A DNA stretch of 64,000 bases from positions 186,001 to 250,000 of the forward strand of contig NZ_MTQO01000051.1 of NCBI RefSeq assembly GCF_001984155.1. Reading direction: 5' to 3'. This stretch comes from Actinosynnema sp. ALI-1.44. GTDB taxonomy: Bacteria > Actinomycetota > Actinomycetes > Mycobacteriales > Pseudonocardiaceae. The notes below the pieces were generated by a model. The model was not told the DNA's origin and ran no database searches. It saw only the letters and a program-made list of their open reading frames with translations. Below, in pieces: positions 49,430 to 57,712 of this stretch. Both the position numbers and the translations under genes were made by a program. Position 1 is the stretch's first letter. Every line of letters begins with the position of its first letter.

Positions 49430-50763
49430 GTTCCGCCCGACGCCAACGGTCAGTTCGAAGCCGTGTTCGACTACGTGAAGGAAACTCGCGGTTTCGACTT
49501 CACCGGCTACAAGCGCAGGAGCCTGGCCCGCCGCGTGCTGCGGCGGATGTCGCAGGTCGGCAGGACTTCGGCGAGTACATCGACCTGCTGCAGGCGAACG
49601 CGGACGAATTCGGTGCGCTGTTCAACACCATCCTGATCAACGTCACCAGCTTCTTCCGCGATCGCGAGGCATGGGACTACCTGCGCGGTGAGGTCATGCC
49701 CGCGCTGCTGGCCGAGCGTGGCCCGGAGGACCAGATCCGGGTGTGGAGCGCGGGCTGCGCCTCCGGCCAGGAGGCCTACAGCCTGGCGATGATGCTCGCC
49801 GACGCACTCGGACCCGAGCTGTTCCGCCAGCGGGTCAAGATCTACGCCACGGACGTCGACGAGGAGGCGTTGACCGGCGCGGCAAGCCTCCTACGCCCAG
49901 AACGACCTGGCGAACCTCACCGACGAGCAGATCGAGCAGTACTTCGAGCTGCACGGCAGCAGGTACATCTTCCGCAAGGACCTGCGTCGCTCGGTCATCT
50001 TCGGGCGCAACGACCTGGTGCAGGACGCGCCGATCTCCCGCATCGACCTGCTGGTGTGCCGCAACACGCTGATCTTCGACCCGCTCGACCTCAAACGCCG
50101 CGTGTTCCGCAAGACCCCCGGAACGCCCATCGGCCTCGGGCACCTCGTGTCCCAGGCGTTCGTGCACGACCGCCACAACGACATCGGCGGCCTCGGTGAA
50201 CTGCGGGAGCACGCGTTCTCCGCGAGCCCGGTCGCGCAGGTGGTGGTGACCGGCGACGACACCGTGGCACTGATCAACCAGCAGGCGGAGATGATTTTCG
50301 GCCTGTCCTCGCGGGACATCGGCCGCCCCCTGCTGTGTCCGCATCACCGAACGGCGCCTGCGCAGCGACCCGCCGACCGCCGACGACATCAACGACACCT
50401 TGCGCGACCGCAGCGCGGAGTTGGACGAGGTAAACGACTTCCTCGAGTCGATCCTGACGTCGGTCCGTGCTGGTGTGGAACCGCGGCGCGGAGGACCTGC
50501 GGGGCCTGCGTCGCGACGAGGCGGTGGGGGAGCACCTGCTCAACCTCGACATCGGCCTGCCGGTGGGCGAGCTGCGGTCCTCGGTCCGGTCGGCCATGGC
50601 CGACCCGGCTTTCGAGGAGGCCCTCATGTTGGACGCGGTGAACCGCAAGGGGCGAAAGACCGTCATCCGCGTGGTGGTGGGCGCTCTGCGTGGCCCGATC
50701 GAGGCAACCGGTGGCGCGATCCTCGTGATGGAATCGGCGGACATACCCGACCAGAGCTCCTAG
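49430..50763 (+). pseudogene. CheR methyltransferase-PAS protein gene, broken by several frameshifts
   Basis: CheR homology runs through the region but in changing frames. FEAVFDYVKETRGFDFTGYK begins near 49454. DFGEYIDLLQANADEFGALF through WSAGCASGQEAYSLA is in another frame from 49564. SYAQNDLANLTDEQIEQYFE with FGRNDLVQDAPISRIDLLVC is in a third from about 49890. A sequence like TERRLRSDPPTADDIND follows, then a PAS-like end (LVWNRGAEDLRGLRRDEAVG) from 50467. At least four frame changes, plus a shortened stretch after CRNTLIF, rule out a working protein. The final TAG (50761-50763) uses the first base of the adjoining IS end, so the gene was also cut by that insertion. Confidence 0.85.
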
Positions 50764-51175
50764 AGTTCCTAACAGAAGGTTTTGACGTGCCGGTAGCAGA
50801 TCACGCATGTGGACAGACCGAGGAACACCTCGTGGATGTCAGCGCAGCGTTCCCATCGGATGCGCAGGCGCCGCATGCCGTGATACTGGCGGGATTGCCC
50901 CGACCAGCGGGAGGAGTTGTGTGACGTCATTGACGTTGCCACCGGTCAGGCTGACCGTCAGCGGGATGCCGCCGCCTTCGGTGATCACGTGGTGCTTGGA
51001 GCCTGTCCGGGCGCGATCGACTGGACTCGGCCCGCTTTGGGCCACGGCGCGCCGCCCGCGACCAGTCCAGCCTCCCGGCCTCGTTCCACTCCGCCAGCCG
51101 CCGCCAGCAGGACCCGAACCCGAACAACGATCATGAGCCTTCAGGCACCACAAGTGATCAACTTGTTAGGAACTC
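50763..51175 (-). mobile_element. IS5-family insertion sequence remnant 1
   Basis: Terminal inverted repeats GAGTTCCTAACA (50763-50774) and TGTTAGGAACTC (51164-51175) are perfect. On the minus strand the interior encodes WRRLAEWNEAGRLDWSRA and, in another frame, GPSPVDRARTGSKHHVITEG followed by GIPLTVSLTGGNVNDVTQLL, which are pieces of an IS5-type DDE transposase. At 413 bp it is about half the usual size and lacks most of the gene, so it is dead but keeps both ends. Confidence 0.8.
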
Positions 51176-51183
51176 CATACCAC

Positions 51184-51366
51184 CACACAACGGGCTGGTA
51201 CGTAACCAACACAGTGCACCCAGCGCCGGAAACCGAACCCCTGGCTGGAAACCGCGCTCCAACGCAACCAACAGCGCAAAGCAATCAGACATTATCCGTT
51301 AAAACCAGCCCCGGCGACAAGCAGGCCATAAGTAGGCAGACCGTAACTCAACCGTGGCCACCGCTG
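51184..51366. repeat. Left arm of ~184-bp inverted repeat flanking the DUF222/HNH gene
   Basis: Its reverse complement matches 52608-52792 over nearly the whole length with scattered substitutions and small indels (for example both contain ACGGATAATGTCTGAT and GGTTACGTACCAGCCCGTTG). No gene is seen in it. The outer end is 8 bp from the IS remnant; the inner end is 12 bp from the gene's stop. Confidence 0.85.
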
Positions 51367-51378
51367 GAAAGCAGGCAT

Positions 51379-52575
51379 CTAAAACGGCGGAACGTCATAC
51401 CCAACGGGCGTGGTAAGCACAGTCCTTCGCCCGGGAGTGGTGAACGCCAGCACCCCGGGCATCACCTGATCCATCCGCCAGGTAGTGCGCTGCCGCATCA
51501 AATTGTGGCGCTTGCACAACATCGCGACGTTCCCCACCCCGGTCACGCCACCCTCGGCGTAGGGGACTGAATGATCCACTTCGCACCGCTGTGCCACCAC
51601 CGCGCACCCAGGCTGCCGACACACCCGGTCGCGCGCCTGGACGAACCGCGTCAACCCGGGTGAGGCGAACCGTCGCCGAGACACTTCCAGTACCTGCCCG
51701 GTGGGGTCGGTGATCATCCGTCGCCAGGTGGCGTTCTGGGCCAGTTCTCGCGCGTACTCGGCGGTGATGGGCCCGATCCCGCTGATTTCTCCGGGTTGCT
51801 GGTTCAATCCCATCAACGTGGTCATCGGCACTACCACGTTCACACTCACCGACGGCCGGTCGACCTGTTTGCCGCTGATCAGGTCCATGAACACATCAGC
51901 CCGCGCCGTCGCGAGGTTCCGGCCTGCGCCTGTGGCGTGTCCGGCGAGCAGGTTGATGTGCTGGTACGCCAACTCGGCCTCGTGTGGCTGCAGGTGGACG
52001 GTGAGACTTGAGGTCCCGTCGGCCCGGTGCCATCGGGTGACATCCCGCTGCGTCTTCACCGCCAACCGGCGCTGTTCGGCGCACTGTGGGTCCGCGCGGA
52101 TGACTTCCCGCCGCAGGACGTGTTTGAACCGGGTCAGGTTCTCTTGCTTCCCGCCCGCCAACACCCGTTTCTCCACGTGTGCGGCCTGGTCGTCGTCCAA
52201 TTCGGCGGTGTACTCGCGCACGGCTTTGGCTCGCATGACGTCGATCTCGCCGGTGGTCAGCGCCGACACCGTCCCCGGCAGACGGGTCACCAACTCCTGG
52301 GCCTCGTGCAAATGTTTGGCGGTGGTGTTCGGGCTGACCGCCAGTTCCAACGCGATCTCTTCCGCCGCGCCGTCTCCGATCGTGATTCCGCTGCGCCGCG
52401 GTGGGGTCAGTTCCGCGAACCGGGCATACGCCTGCACGATTTCGCCGTCGATCTGGTTACGACGCCGGTGACGATCCACCACATAGTCAAGAACCTCATC
52501 CCGTGTCATCTCGGTGAGCGGGATGTGTGGTGGTTGACCTACCGGACGGAATGGAACAGCGAGCTGTTCGAGCAT
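51379..52575 (-). CDS. DUF222/HNH endonuclease-domain protein (13E12 repeat family)
   Basis: 398 residues. The N-terminal ~260 residues are the DUF222 domain (MTRDEVLDYVVDRHRRRNQI... LALELAVSPNTTAKHLHEAQELVTRLP... ALTTGEIDVMRAKAV). The C-terminus has an HNH nuclease motif: CRQPGCAVVAQRCEVDHSVP, YAEGGVTGVGNVAMLCKRHN, with zinc-type cysteines. This is the REP13E12 protein family that is repeated in M. tuberculosis and other actinobacteria. The gene appears intact. It is enclosed by ~184-bp inverted repeats and then by two IS5-type remnants, an arrangement suggesting that it travels as a unit. Function is unproven; a homing- or transposition-like nuclease is plausible. Confidence 0.9.
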   Translation of the reverse strand: MLEQLAVPFRPVGQPPHIPLTEMTRDEVLDYVVDRHRRRNQIDGEIVQAYARFAELTPPRRSGITIGDGAAEEIALELAVSPNTTAKHLHEAQELVTRLPGTVSALTTGEIDVMRAKAVREYTAELDDDQAAHVEKRVLAGGKQENLTRFKHVLRREVIRADPQCAEQRRLAVKTQRDVTRWHRADGTSSLTVHLQPHEAELAYQHINLLAGHATGAGRNLATARADVFMDLISGKQVDRPSVSVNVVVPMTTLMGLNQQPGEISGIGPITAEYARELAQNATWRRMITDPTGQVLEVSRRRFASPGLTRFVQARDRVCRQPGCAVVAQRCEVDHSVPYAEGGVTGVGNVAMLCKRHNLMRQRTTWRMDQVMPGVLAFTTPGRRTVLTTPVGYDVPPF

Positions 52576-52607
52576 AAGTCCAGTCTATCGGAAACAGTGC
52601 TATTTGA

Positions 52608-52792
52608 CCAGCGTGGGCCACGGTTGAGTTACGGTCTGCCTACTTGTGGCCTGCTTGTCGCCGGGGCTGAGTTTAACGGATAATGTCTGATCGCGTCAGC
52701 GTCGTTGGTTGCGTTGGAGTGCGGTTTCCAGCCGGGGGTTCGGTTTCCGGCGCTGGGTGCATTGTGTTGGTTACGTACCAGCCCGTTGTGTG
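52608..52792. repeat. Right arm of ~184-bp inverted repeat flanking the DUF222/HNH gene
   Basis: Reverse complement of 51184-51366 with scattered differences. Inner end 33 bp upstream of the gene's ATG, so this arm probably contains its promoter; outer end 8 bp from IS remnant 2. Confidence 0.85.
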
Positions 52793-52800
52793 TTGATTCA

Positions 52801-53082
52801 GAGTCCCTGACAGAAGATTGTGACGGCGTTCCCATCGGATGTGCGATCGCGCGCTGCGCAACCCATCTGATCACGCCGGGCCCTGGAGTCATGGGCACGG
52901 TCGGCGTAAAGCGCGTCGGGACGGCGGTAAGGGCGCCCCCGCATGCGAACTGTCGAACACCGTCGGCGACCAGTCCAGCCTCCCGCGTTCAGCCCAGCCA
53001 CAAGCGTCTCGTGCAACCGCTGCCACACCCCGGCCGCCCGGCCGGGGTTACGCGACCAAAGTGATCAACTTGTCAGGAACTC
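52801..53082 (-). mobile_element. IS5-family insertion sequence remnant 2
   Basis: The left end GAGTCCCTGACAGAAG (52801) and right end GTCAGGAACTC (ending 53082) correspond to the ends of remnant 1, and both right ends share AAGTGATCAACTTGT. On the minus strand the interior still reads VWQRLHETLVAGLNAGG and RRPDALYADRAHDS, two separated pieces of the same transposase family. 282 bp, heavily deleted, same orientation as remnant 1. Confidence 0.75.
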
Positions 53083-53868
53083 TTAGGGCGCGTCGTGGCG
53101 CCTGTCCGTAGGCGGCGAACACCGCACGACCGCCCAGACGACCTTGCCGCCGTCAAGGTCCGGCGTGCACCCCCAGGTGTACGCGATCCCCGCGACGATG
53201 CGCAGCCCGTTGCCCATCCAATCGCCTCCGAGACGTTCGCGCACAGCGGCCTTGCGCGGGCTGCCGTCTCGTACGGCGACGGTCAGCATGCGGTCGCGCA
53301 ACTCCAGTCGGAGCCGGCAACCGGTGCCCGCATGGTCTGTGACGTTGTCGACTAGTTCGTTGGCCACGGCCATGGCCTCCATCCGGTAGTCGGACAGGTG
53401 CCATTCCCGGCAGACCTGGTCGGTGAACGCACGGGCGACCCGGGAGTCCGTGGCACCGGCGTCGAGTTCGAGAACGGCACGCCGGCGCGGTGGTGGACTG
53501 CCGACCGCGGCCAGTGCCGCGGCCACTGTCGGGTAGCGCGGGGTGTAGCGGACGATGGCTCCCGCCAACAGCGGCTGCTGGTGCGGGCGACCGCCTGCGA
53601 GCAGGATCGGCACCCCTGGCCACTCGCTGACCCGCATCCACACCGATGAGAAGACGGTCAGCACGCTCTCCTGGGCGATGTCCAGTTCGTCGAGGTCGAC
53701 GACGAGGGCATCGGGCTCCTCGACGGCGAGTTTGACGAGCGCGTCGCGCAGCGTCCGGTAGGTGGTGCTGTCGAGGACGCCGAGCGGTCGCACGACGCAA
53801 CTCCCGATCTGCGACGAGGTCAGGACTTCGATCGGCGACCGGCTGTCGTGCTGCGGTCGGTCGGCCAT
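53083..53868 (-). CDS. STAS-HATPase fusion regulator (anti-anti-sigma plus RsbW-like kinase domains)
   Basis: 261 residues. The N-terminal ~110 residues are a STAS-like domain (VVRPLGVLDSTTYRTLRDALVKLAVEEPDALVVDLDELDIAQESVL) with a serine at the usual phosphorylation site. The C-terminal ~130 residues are a histidine-kinase-like ATPase of the anti-sigma class: N box ANELVDNVTDHAG and G-box-like GNGLRIVAGIAYTWG. One protein thus joins the usually separate antagonist and kinase. ATG 53868 with GGAGGGG upstream. Its TAA stop directly abuts IS remnant 2, so the original C-terminus may have been altered. A paralogue lies at 54788. Confidence 0.85.
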   Translation of the reverse strand: MADRPQHDSRSPIEVLTSSQIGSCVVRPLGVLDSTTYRTLRDALVKLAVEEPDALVVDLDELDIAQESVLTVFSSVWMRVSEWPGVPILLAGGRPHQQPLLAGAIVRYTPRYPTVAAALAAVGSPPPRRRAVLELDAGATDSRVARAFTDQVCREWHLSDYRMEAMAVANELVDNVTDHAGTGCRLRLELRDRMLTVAVRDGSPRKAAVRERLGGDWMGNGLRIVAGIAYTWGCTPDLDGGKVVWAVVRCSPPTDRRHDAP

Positions 53869-53903
53869 GACCCCTCCAGAACAGGAACCTGCTACAGGTA
53901 CCA

Positions 53904-54639
53904 GGCTAGCCCCAAGGCCGTGAAGTTAGGGCTGGAGGACAGTGCGCAAGCCGTCTGAAACGGGCAACGGAGTTCCTGCTAGAACGGTGTCGACCAAGAT
54001 CACCAATCAGCAAGAACTCCGTTGGACACCAAGTCTGTCATCACCCGCATGATCACTGTGGCCCGCCTGCTGCGCAGCCTGCGACCGGGCATGTTCCTGC
54101 TGGCCGACCGCAACTTCGCCGCCCACAACCTCCTCAGCCAGATCGCCGCGACCGGAACCGAACTGCTGGTACGCCTGAAAACAGCCGCACCACACCGGTA
54201 TTGGCCCGCTACCCGGACGGCTCCTGCCTGTCCACACTCGGCACTCTGCGGGTGCGCGGCATCGACTGCGAGATCACCATCACCACCACCGCCGGACGCC
54301 GCCACACCGGTGTCTACCGGCTGGCCACCACCCTGCTCGACCACCACCGCTACCCCGCGACCGAGCTGATCCGGCTCTATCACCAGCGATGGGAGATCGA
54401 AACCGCCTACCTGGAACTGAAATCCAGCATCCTGGGCGGGCGAGTTCTGCGCGCCCGCACCCCCGTCGGCATCGAACAGGAGATCTACGCACTGTTCGTG
54501 ACCTACCAACTGCTGCGCACCGCGATGACCGAGGCCACCGCCACCCACCCGGACCTCGAGTCAGCATCGACCTCCTCGCCCTGCCAGACCCTTGACAATC
54601 ACCACAACCGTCCAAACTTCACGGCCTTGAGGCTAGCCC
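53904..54639 (+). mobile_element. IS4-type insertion sequence remnant
   Basis: 24-bp terminal inverted repeats (GGCTAGCCCCAAGGCCGTGA... at 53904-53927 and its complement at 54616-54639). The plus-strand interior encodes an IS4-family transposase end in two frames: PGMFLLADRNFAAHNLLSQI near 54080-54180, then a frameshift near 54200 and RLYHQRWEIETAYLELKSSI with GRVLRARTPVGIEQEIYALF. The N-terminal half of the transposase is gone. It lies between the two STAS-HATPase paralogues. Confidence 0.85.
53965..54024. repeat. 16-bp inverted repeat inside the IS4-type remnant
   Basis: CAACGGAGTTCCTGCT (53965-53980) and AGCAAGAACTCCGTTG (54009-54024) pair at 15 of 16 positions around a 28-bp loop. Either an anti-read-through hairpin near the left end or the fused ends of another element. 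Confidence 0.65.
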
Positions 54640-54787
54640 TGCGGACGAATCCGGCCGGTGGTCAGGCGCGATGTTTGTCGCGGATGTGCTGGGGAACGCG
54701 ACAAGGACAACAGTACATGTCCATGCGGCTGCAGTCCTGGGCCTCAACGTCAAGTCCGGCCGATGGCGTGAGCTGGGGGTTGACAGA

Positions 54788-55567
54788 ATGTGGGTTGAAC
54801 ACCAGTTGCGATGTCATGTCGAAGGACGCGACCAGTGCGTGGTGATCCGACCGGAAGGCGTCCTCGGCCACTCCACGTACCGCCTTCTCCGGGACACCAT
54901 GCTCAAATGCGCCGTCGAAGGCCCTCAGGCGTTGATCGTGGATCTCAGCGCTGTCGTGATCGCGGAGGGTAGCGCCTTGAGCGTGTTCACCACGGTCTGG
55001 TTACGAATCAGCGACTGGCCGGCGACCCCGATCCTGGTGGCCACCGGTCCCGCGCATGGCGAACTTCTCCGGCGCGCGGCCATTCGACGATATGTCGGCG
55101 TGTTCGAGAGCGTGCATGAGGCGTTGGCCAACCTGGATCGGCCACTGCCGCGCAAACGTGCGTCCCGCACCTTTCCGCATCACCTGGCCGGTCCCCGCGC
55201 CGCCCGGCAGTTCGTACGCCGGATTTGCGCGGACTGGGCGCTGCCGGTCGACGTGACGCAGGACGCCGTGCACGTCGCCTCAGAACTCCTGCAGAACACC
55301 GTCGACCACACGTCTTCGGAAGCGCGGCTGCGGCTGGACCTGCGGCGAAACCTGCTCACTGTCGCGGTCGGCGATGACAGCCCGGAGCCCGCCGTGCTCG
55401 TCGATCCCGGAAGTGATGTCGTCAATGCCGCCAGAGGGATGCGGCTGGTCACGCAGTTGGTGAAGACGTGGGGTTGTGTGCCTGATCAGGTGGCAGGCCG
55501 GAAAACCGTGTGGGCGGTTCTCGGGACGTCCCGAAGTGCCAGCCCACGACTGAAATCAGTCGACTGA
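54788..55567 (+). CDS. STAS-HATPase fusion regulator, paralogue
   Basis: 259 residues from ATG 54788 (homology to the 53.1-kb protein starts here; the upstream in-frame ATG at 54671 lies in IS-derived DNA). STAS-like half: VIRPEGVLGHSTYRLLRDTMLKCAVEGPQALIVDLSAVVIAEGSAL, with serine conserved. ATPase half: ASELLQNTVDHTSSEARLRLDL (N box) and AARGMRLVTQLVKTWGCVPD. It is the same two-domain design as its neighbour, on the opposite strand, so the pair diverged after duplication and the IS inserted between them. It probably tunes a sigma factor encoded elsewhere. Confidence 0.85.
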   Translation: MWVEHQLRCHVEGRDQCVVIRPEGVLGHSTYRLLRDTMLKCAVEGPQALIVDLSAVVIAEGSALSVFTTVWLRISDWPATPILVATGPAHGELLRRAAIRRYVGVFESVHEALANLDRPLPRKRASRTFPHHLAGPRAARQFVRRICADWALPVDVTQDAVHVASELLQNTVDHTSSEARLRLDLRRNLLTVAVGDDSPEPAVLVDPGSDVVNAARGMRLVTQLVKTWGCVPDQVAGRKTVWAVLGTSRSASPRLKSVD

Positions 55568-55601
55568 CGCGTGTCTGCGGCACGGTAGGCTGGCCGGATC
55601 G

Positions 55602-55620
55602 CTCGTAACCGGTTAACGAG
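55602..55620. promoter_or_regulatory. Near-palindrome after the STAS-HATPase gene
   Basis: CTCGTAACCGGTTAACGAG is a palindrome around AACCGGTT with one unpaired base. It lies 35 bp after the stop codon; it could be a weak terminator or an operator for the gene that follows. Confidence 0.4.
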
Positions 55621-55627
55621 AGTTCGT

Positions 55628-55795
55628 TTGCACACCGAACGCGGCTTCGAGCCGTCCCAGCTGCGGCGGGCCCGGCTCGGTCATGTTCTGGCGGAAGCGG
55701 CAGCCTGGTTGGACTGGCATATCCGGACAGTGGTTCCGGACGCGCTGGAGGACCTGCACCGCGCTGCGACGCGGAACCAGAAAAACCATTCATGA
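55628..55795 (+). CDS. Possible small protein (55 aa)
   Basis: A TTG-initiated open frame reads HTERGFEPSQLRRARLGHVL and LDWHIRTVVPDALEDLHRAA. It is helix-forming with a plausible amino-acid composition, but has no clear ribosome-binding site or known family. It fills most of the otherwise empty 55568-56023 interval; the rest of that interval holds only a TAAACT (-10-like, 55991-55996) before the next gene. Confidence 0.25.
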   Translation: MHTERGFEPSQLRRARLGHVLAEAAAWLDWHIRTVVPDALEDLHRAATRNQKNHS

Positions 55796-56023
55796 TTTGT
55801 TGTTGTCCAGTTTTCATCCTGTCGTGCTTCGGTGAGGGATAAACCCGTTGCGACATGAACGATCGAGTCACCCGTTGGATGGCCCGCGGATGGCCATCGA
55901 AGAGGCTCGGCGGATGTAGCATGGAGTCTCCGCTTTCATCACCAATCCGGGAGATGACAGTTCCGTGCGACCGCGACGCAGTTTTGTCGGTAAACTGATT
56001 TTTCCCTTTCGGGCATTCCGCGG

Positions 56024-57517
56024 ATGAGTCGACGCGAGCACGACCGGAACGTGCGAACCGCTGTGGCGACCGAAGCCGCACTCGGTGACGTGCAGCGCCA
56101 GCTCGGGGAAGTCTCGGCGGAACTGGAGCACGTGCTCGACGGGTGCGTCTCGGCGGTCGTACTGGTCGACCGGGACGGGCGGTTCCTGCGTGTGAACGAG
56201 GTGTTCCGGGCCGTCCTCGGCTACGAGCGGGGCGAGCTCGCTGATCGCACCCTGTTCGACGTGGTCCTCCCGGCCGACGCCGGGTTGTTCCGTTCCCTGG
56301 TCGCCGGCAGCACCCGGCGTCTCGAACGGCCACAACAACTCGTCGGCAAGGACGGCGAGATCGTCTGGACGCGGATGACGTTGACGCGGGCACAGCCGGA
56401 CGCGTACGTGGTCGTGTTCGAAGACCGCAGCGAACTGCGGTTGCTGCAGGACCGCATGGCGCACATGGCATTGCACGACATGCTGACCGGGTTGCCCAAC
56501 AGGCAGTACTTCACCTCCACCCTGGAGACCGAGTTGCACCGCGGCGTCACGGTCTGCCATCTCGACCTGGACGGTTTCACCGCGCTCACGGGACGACTGG
56601 GCAGGCGGACCGGTGACGCGGTGCTGATGCACGTGGCACAACGGCTGCGGGCCGCGGTGGCCGCCGAGCACACCATGGTGGCCCGGTTCGGTGCCGACGA
56701 CTTCGCCGTGCTGATGCCGCTCACGCAGCCGGAGATGATCGTGCGGCACCTGCGGGACGCACTGCGGCCGCCGATCGAGGTCTCCGGTCACGAAGTCGTG
56801 GTGACCGCCGCCATCGGCGTGGTCAGTACCACCGGTGCGAGTCCCGCGGCTGTGCTCGACGCGGCCGAGTTGGCGTTGACACGTGCCCGTGGCCTGGGCC
56901 CGGGCCGGTGGTGGCTGTTCGGCCCGGACGACCGGGAACACGCCACTGCCGAGGTACTGCGGGCCGGGCGGACGGCCGTGGCGTACCGGCCGTTGCACGA
57001 GCTGCGGGGCAGGCAACCAGTCGGCTACGACGCGGTGCTCGCGTCCGCCGAGTCCTCGGAGTGGGACCGGGTCCAGGATGTGGAGAACTGGCTGTTGCGC
57101 GAGGTCTGCGCGGCCGGTCCCGACCTGCCGGTGCACGTCGCCGTGCCTGCCCCCGACCCCGTGGAGATCGAGCGGATCACGACGGGGACAAGCAGGCGCC
57201 TCGATCGGCTGTACCTGAGCGTGCCCGCGGGCGACTGGCTGATGTCGTTGGCCGACATCGGCGTGGGTATCGAGATCCGTGACTTCGGTCTTGCGGACAT
57301 CGCGTTCCTGGAGGCGTTGCCGATCAGTGCGGTCCGGCTCGACCGCCGTCTGCGTCAGCCGGGCTTGCTGACGTGCAGAGCGCTGCCGCACGTCCTGGAC
57401 GTCGTGCGGTCGGCGGGGGCGTCGGTCATCGTGGACGGCTTGGCGACGTGGCACGACGCGGAGCGGTGGCAGGAACTCGGCGCGGACATCGTCGCGGTCG
57501 GTCGACCTGGCCGGTAG
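56024..57517 (+). CDS. PAS-GGDEF-EAL protein with degenerate catalytic motifs
   Basis: 497 residues. A short coiled coil, then a PAS domain (~30-140; VLVDRDGRFLRVNEVFRAVLGYERGEL), a GGDEF domain (~150-305; DMLTGLPNRQYF, HLDLDGFTALTGRLGRRTGD) and an EAL-like domain (~320-497; AYRPLHELRGRQPVGYDAVL). The diguanylate cyclase signature GGDEF is FGADDF and the EAL glutamate region is YDAVL, while later catalytic EAL residues are not recognisable. Both enzymatic activities are therefore doubtful; it may be a c-di-GMP/GTP receptor or scaffold. Start at 56024; a TAAACT -10-like box lies 28 bp upstream. Confidence 0.85.
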   Translation: MSRREHDRNVRTAVATEAALGDVQRQLGEVSAELEHVLDGCVSAVVLVDRDGRFLRVNEVFRAVLGYERGELADRTLFDVVLPADAGLFRSLVAGSTRRLERPQQLVGKDGEIVWTRMTLTRAQPDAYVVVFEDRSELRLLQDRMAHMALHDMLTGLPNRQYFTSTLETELHRGVTVCHLDLDGFTALTGRLGRRTGDAVLMHVAQRLRAAVAAEHTMVARFGADDFAVLMPLTQPEMIVRHLRDALRPPIEVSGHEVVVTAAIGVVSTTGASPAAVLDAAELALTRARGLGPGRWWLFGPDDREHATAEVLRAGRTAVAYRPLHELRGRQPVGYDAVLASAESSEWDRVQDVENWLLREVCAAGPDLPVHVAVPAPDPVEIERITTGTSRRLDRLYLSVPAGDWLMSLADIGVGIEIRDFGLADIAFLEALPISAVRLDRRLRQPGLLTCRALPHVLDVVRSAGASVIVDGLATWHDAERWQELGADIVAVGRPGR

Positions 57518-57523
57518 CCCGGC

Positions 57524-57712
57524 TCACTCGGCCAGTGTGGCGTCGAGGTCACGGGAGGCGCGGCGCACCAGGCCGAAGGCCTCGTCGGCGGGGATGCCCC
57601 GGCGGCGCGTCAGGATCTCCTGGGCCCGGCCGGTCACGTCGCGCCTGTCGATCGCCTTGGCCAACTCGGCATGGCGGAGGACCGGTGCTGTTGCGGCCTC
57701 AGTCAACGACAT
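57524..57712 (-). CDS. Small ANTAR-domain protein (62 aa)
   Basis: Nearly the whole protein is an ANTAR RNA-binding motif: RHAELAKAIDRRDVTGRAQE followed by ILTRRRGIPADEAFGLVRRA. ANTAR domains act as antiterminators by binding paired hairpins, normally fused to a sensor; here no sensor is present, so a partner protein may supply it. The ATG at 57712 overlaps the end of the coiled-coil gene by 14 bp, giving coupling. Confidence 0.75.
   Translation of the reverse strand: MSLTEAATAPVLRHAELAKAIDRRDVTGRAQEILTRRRGIPADEAFGLVRRASRDLDATLAE

Noticed and set aside
52700-52800. Possible tRNA-like sequence in the inverted-repeat arm
   Set aside because: No cloverleaf with T-loop and acceptor pairing could be drawn.
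55449-56471. 340-codon minus-strand frame across the STAS-HATPase/GGDEF interval
   Set aside because: Low-complexity Arg/Pro/Ser-rich translation without domains; it overlaps two well supported genes.
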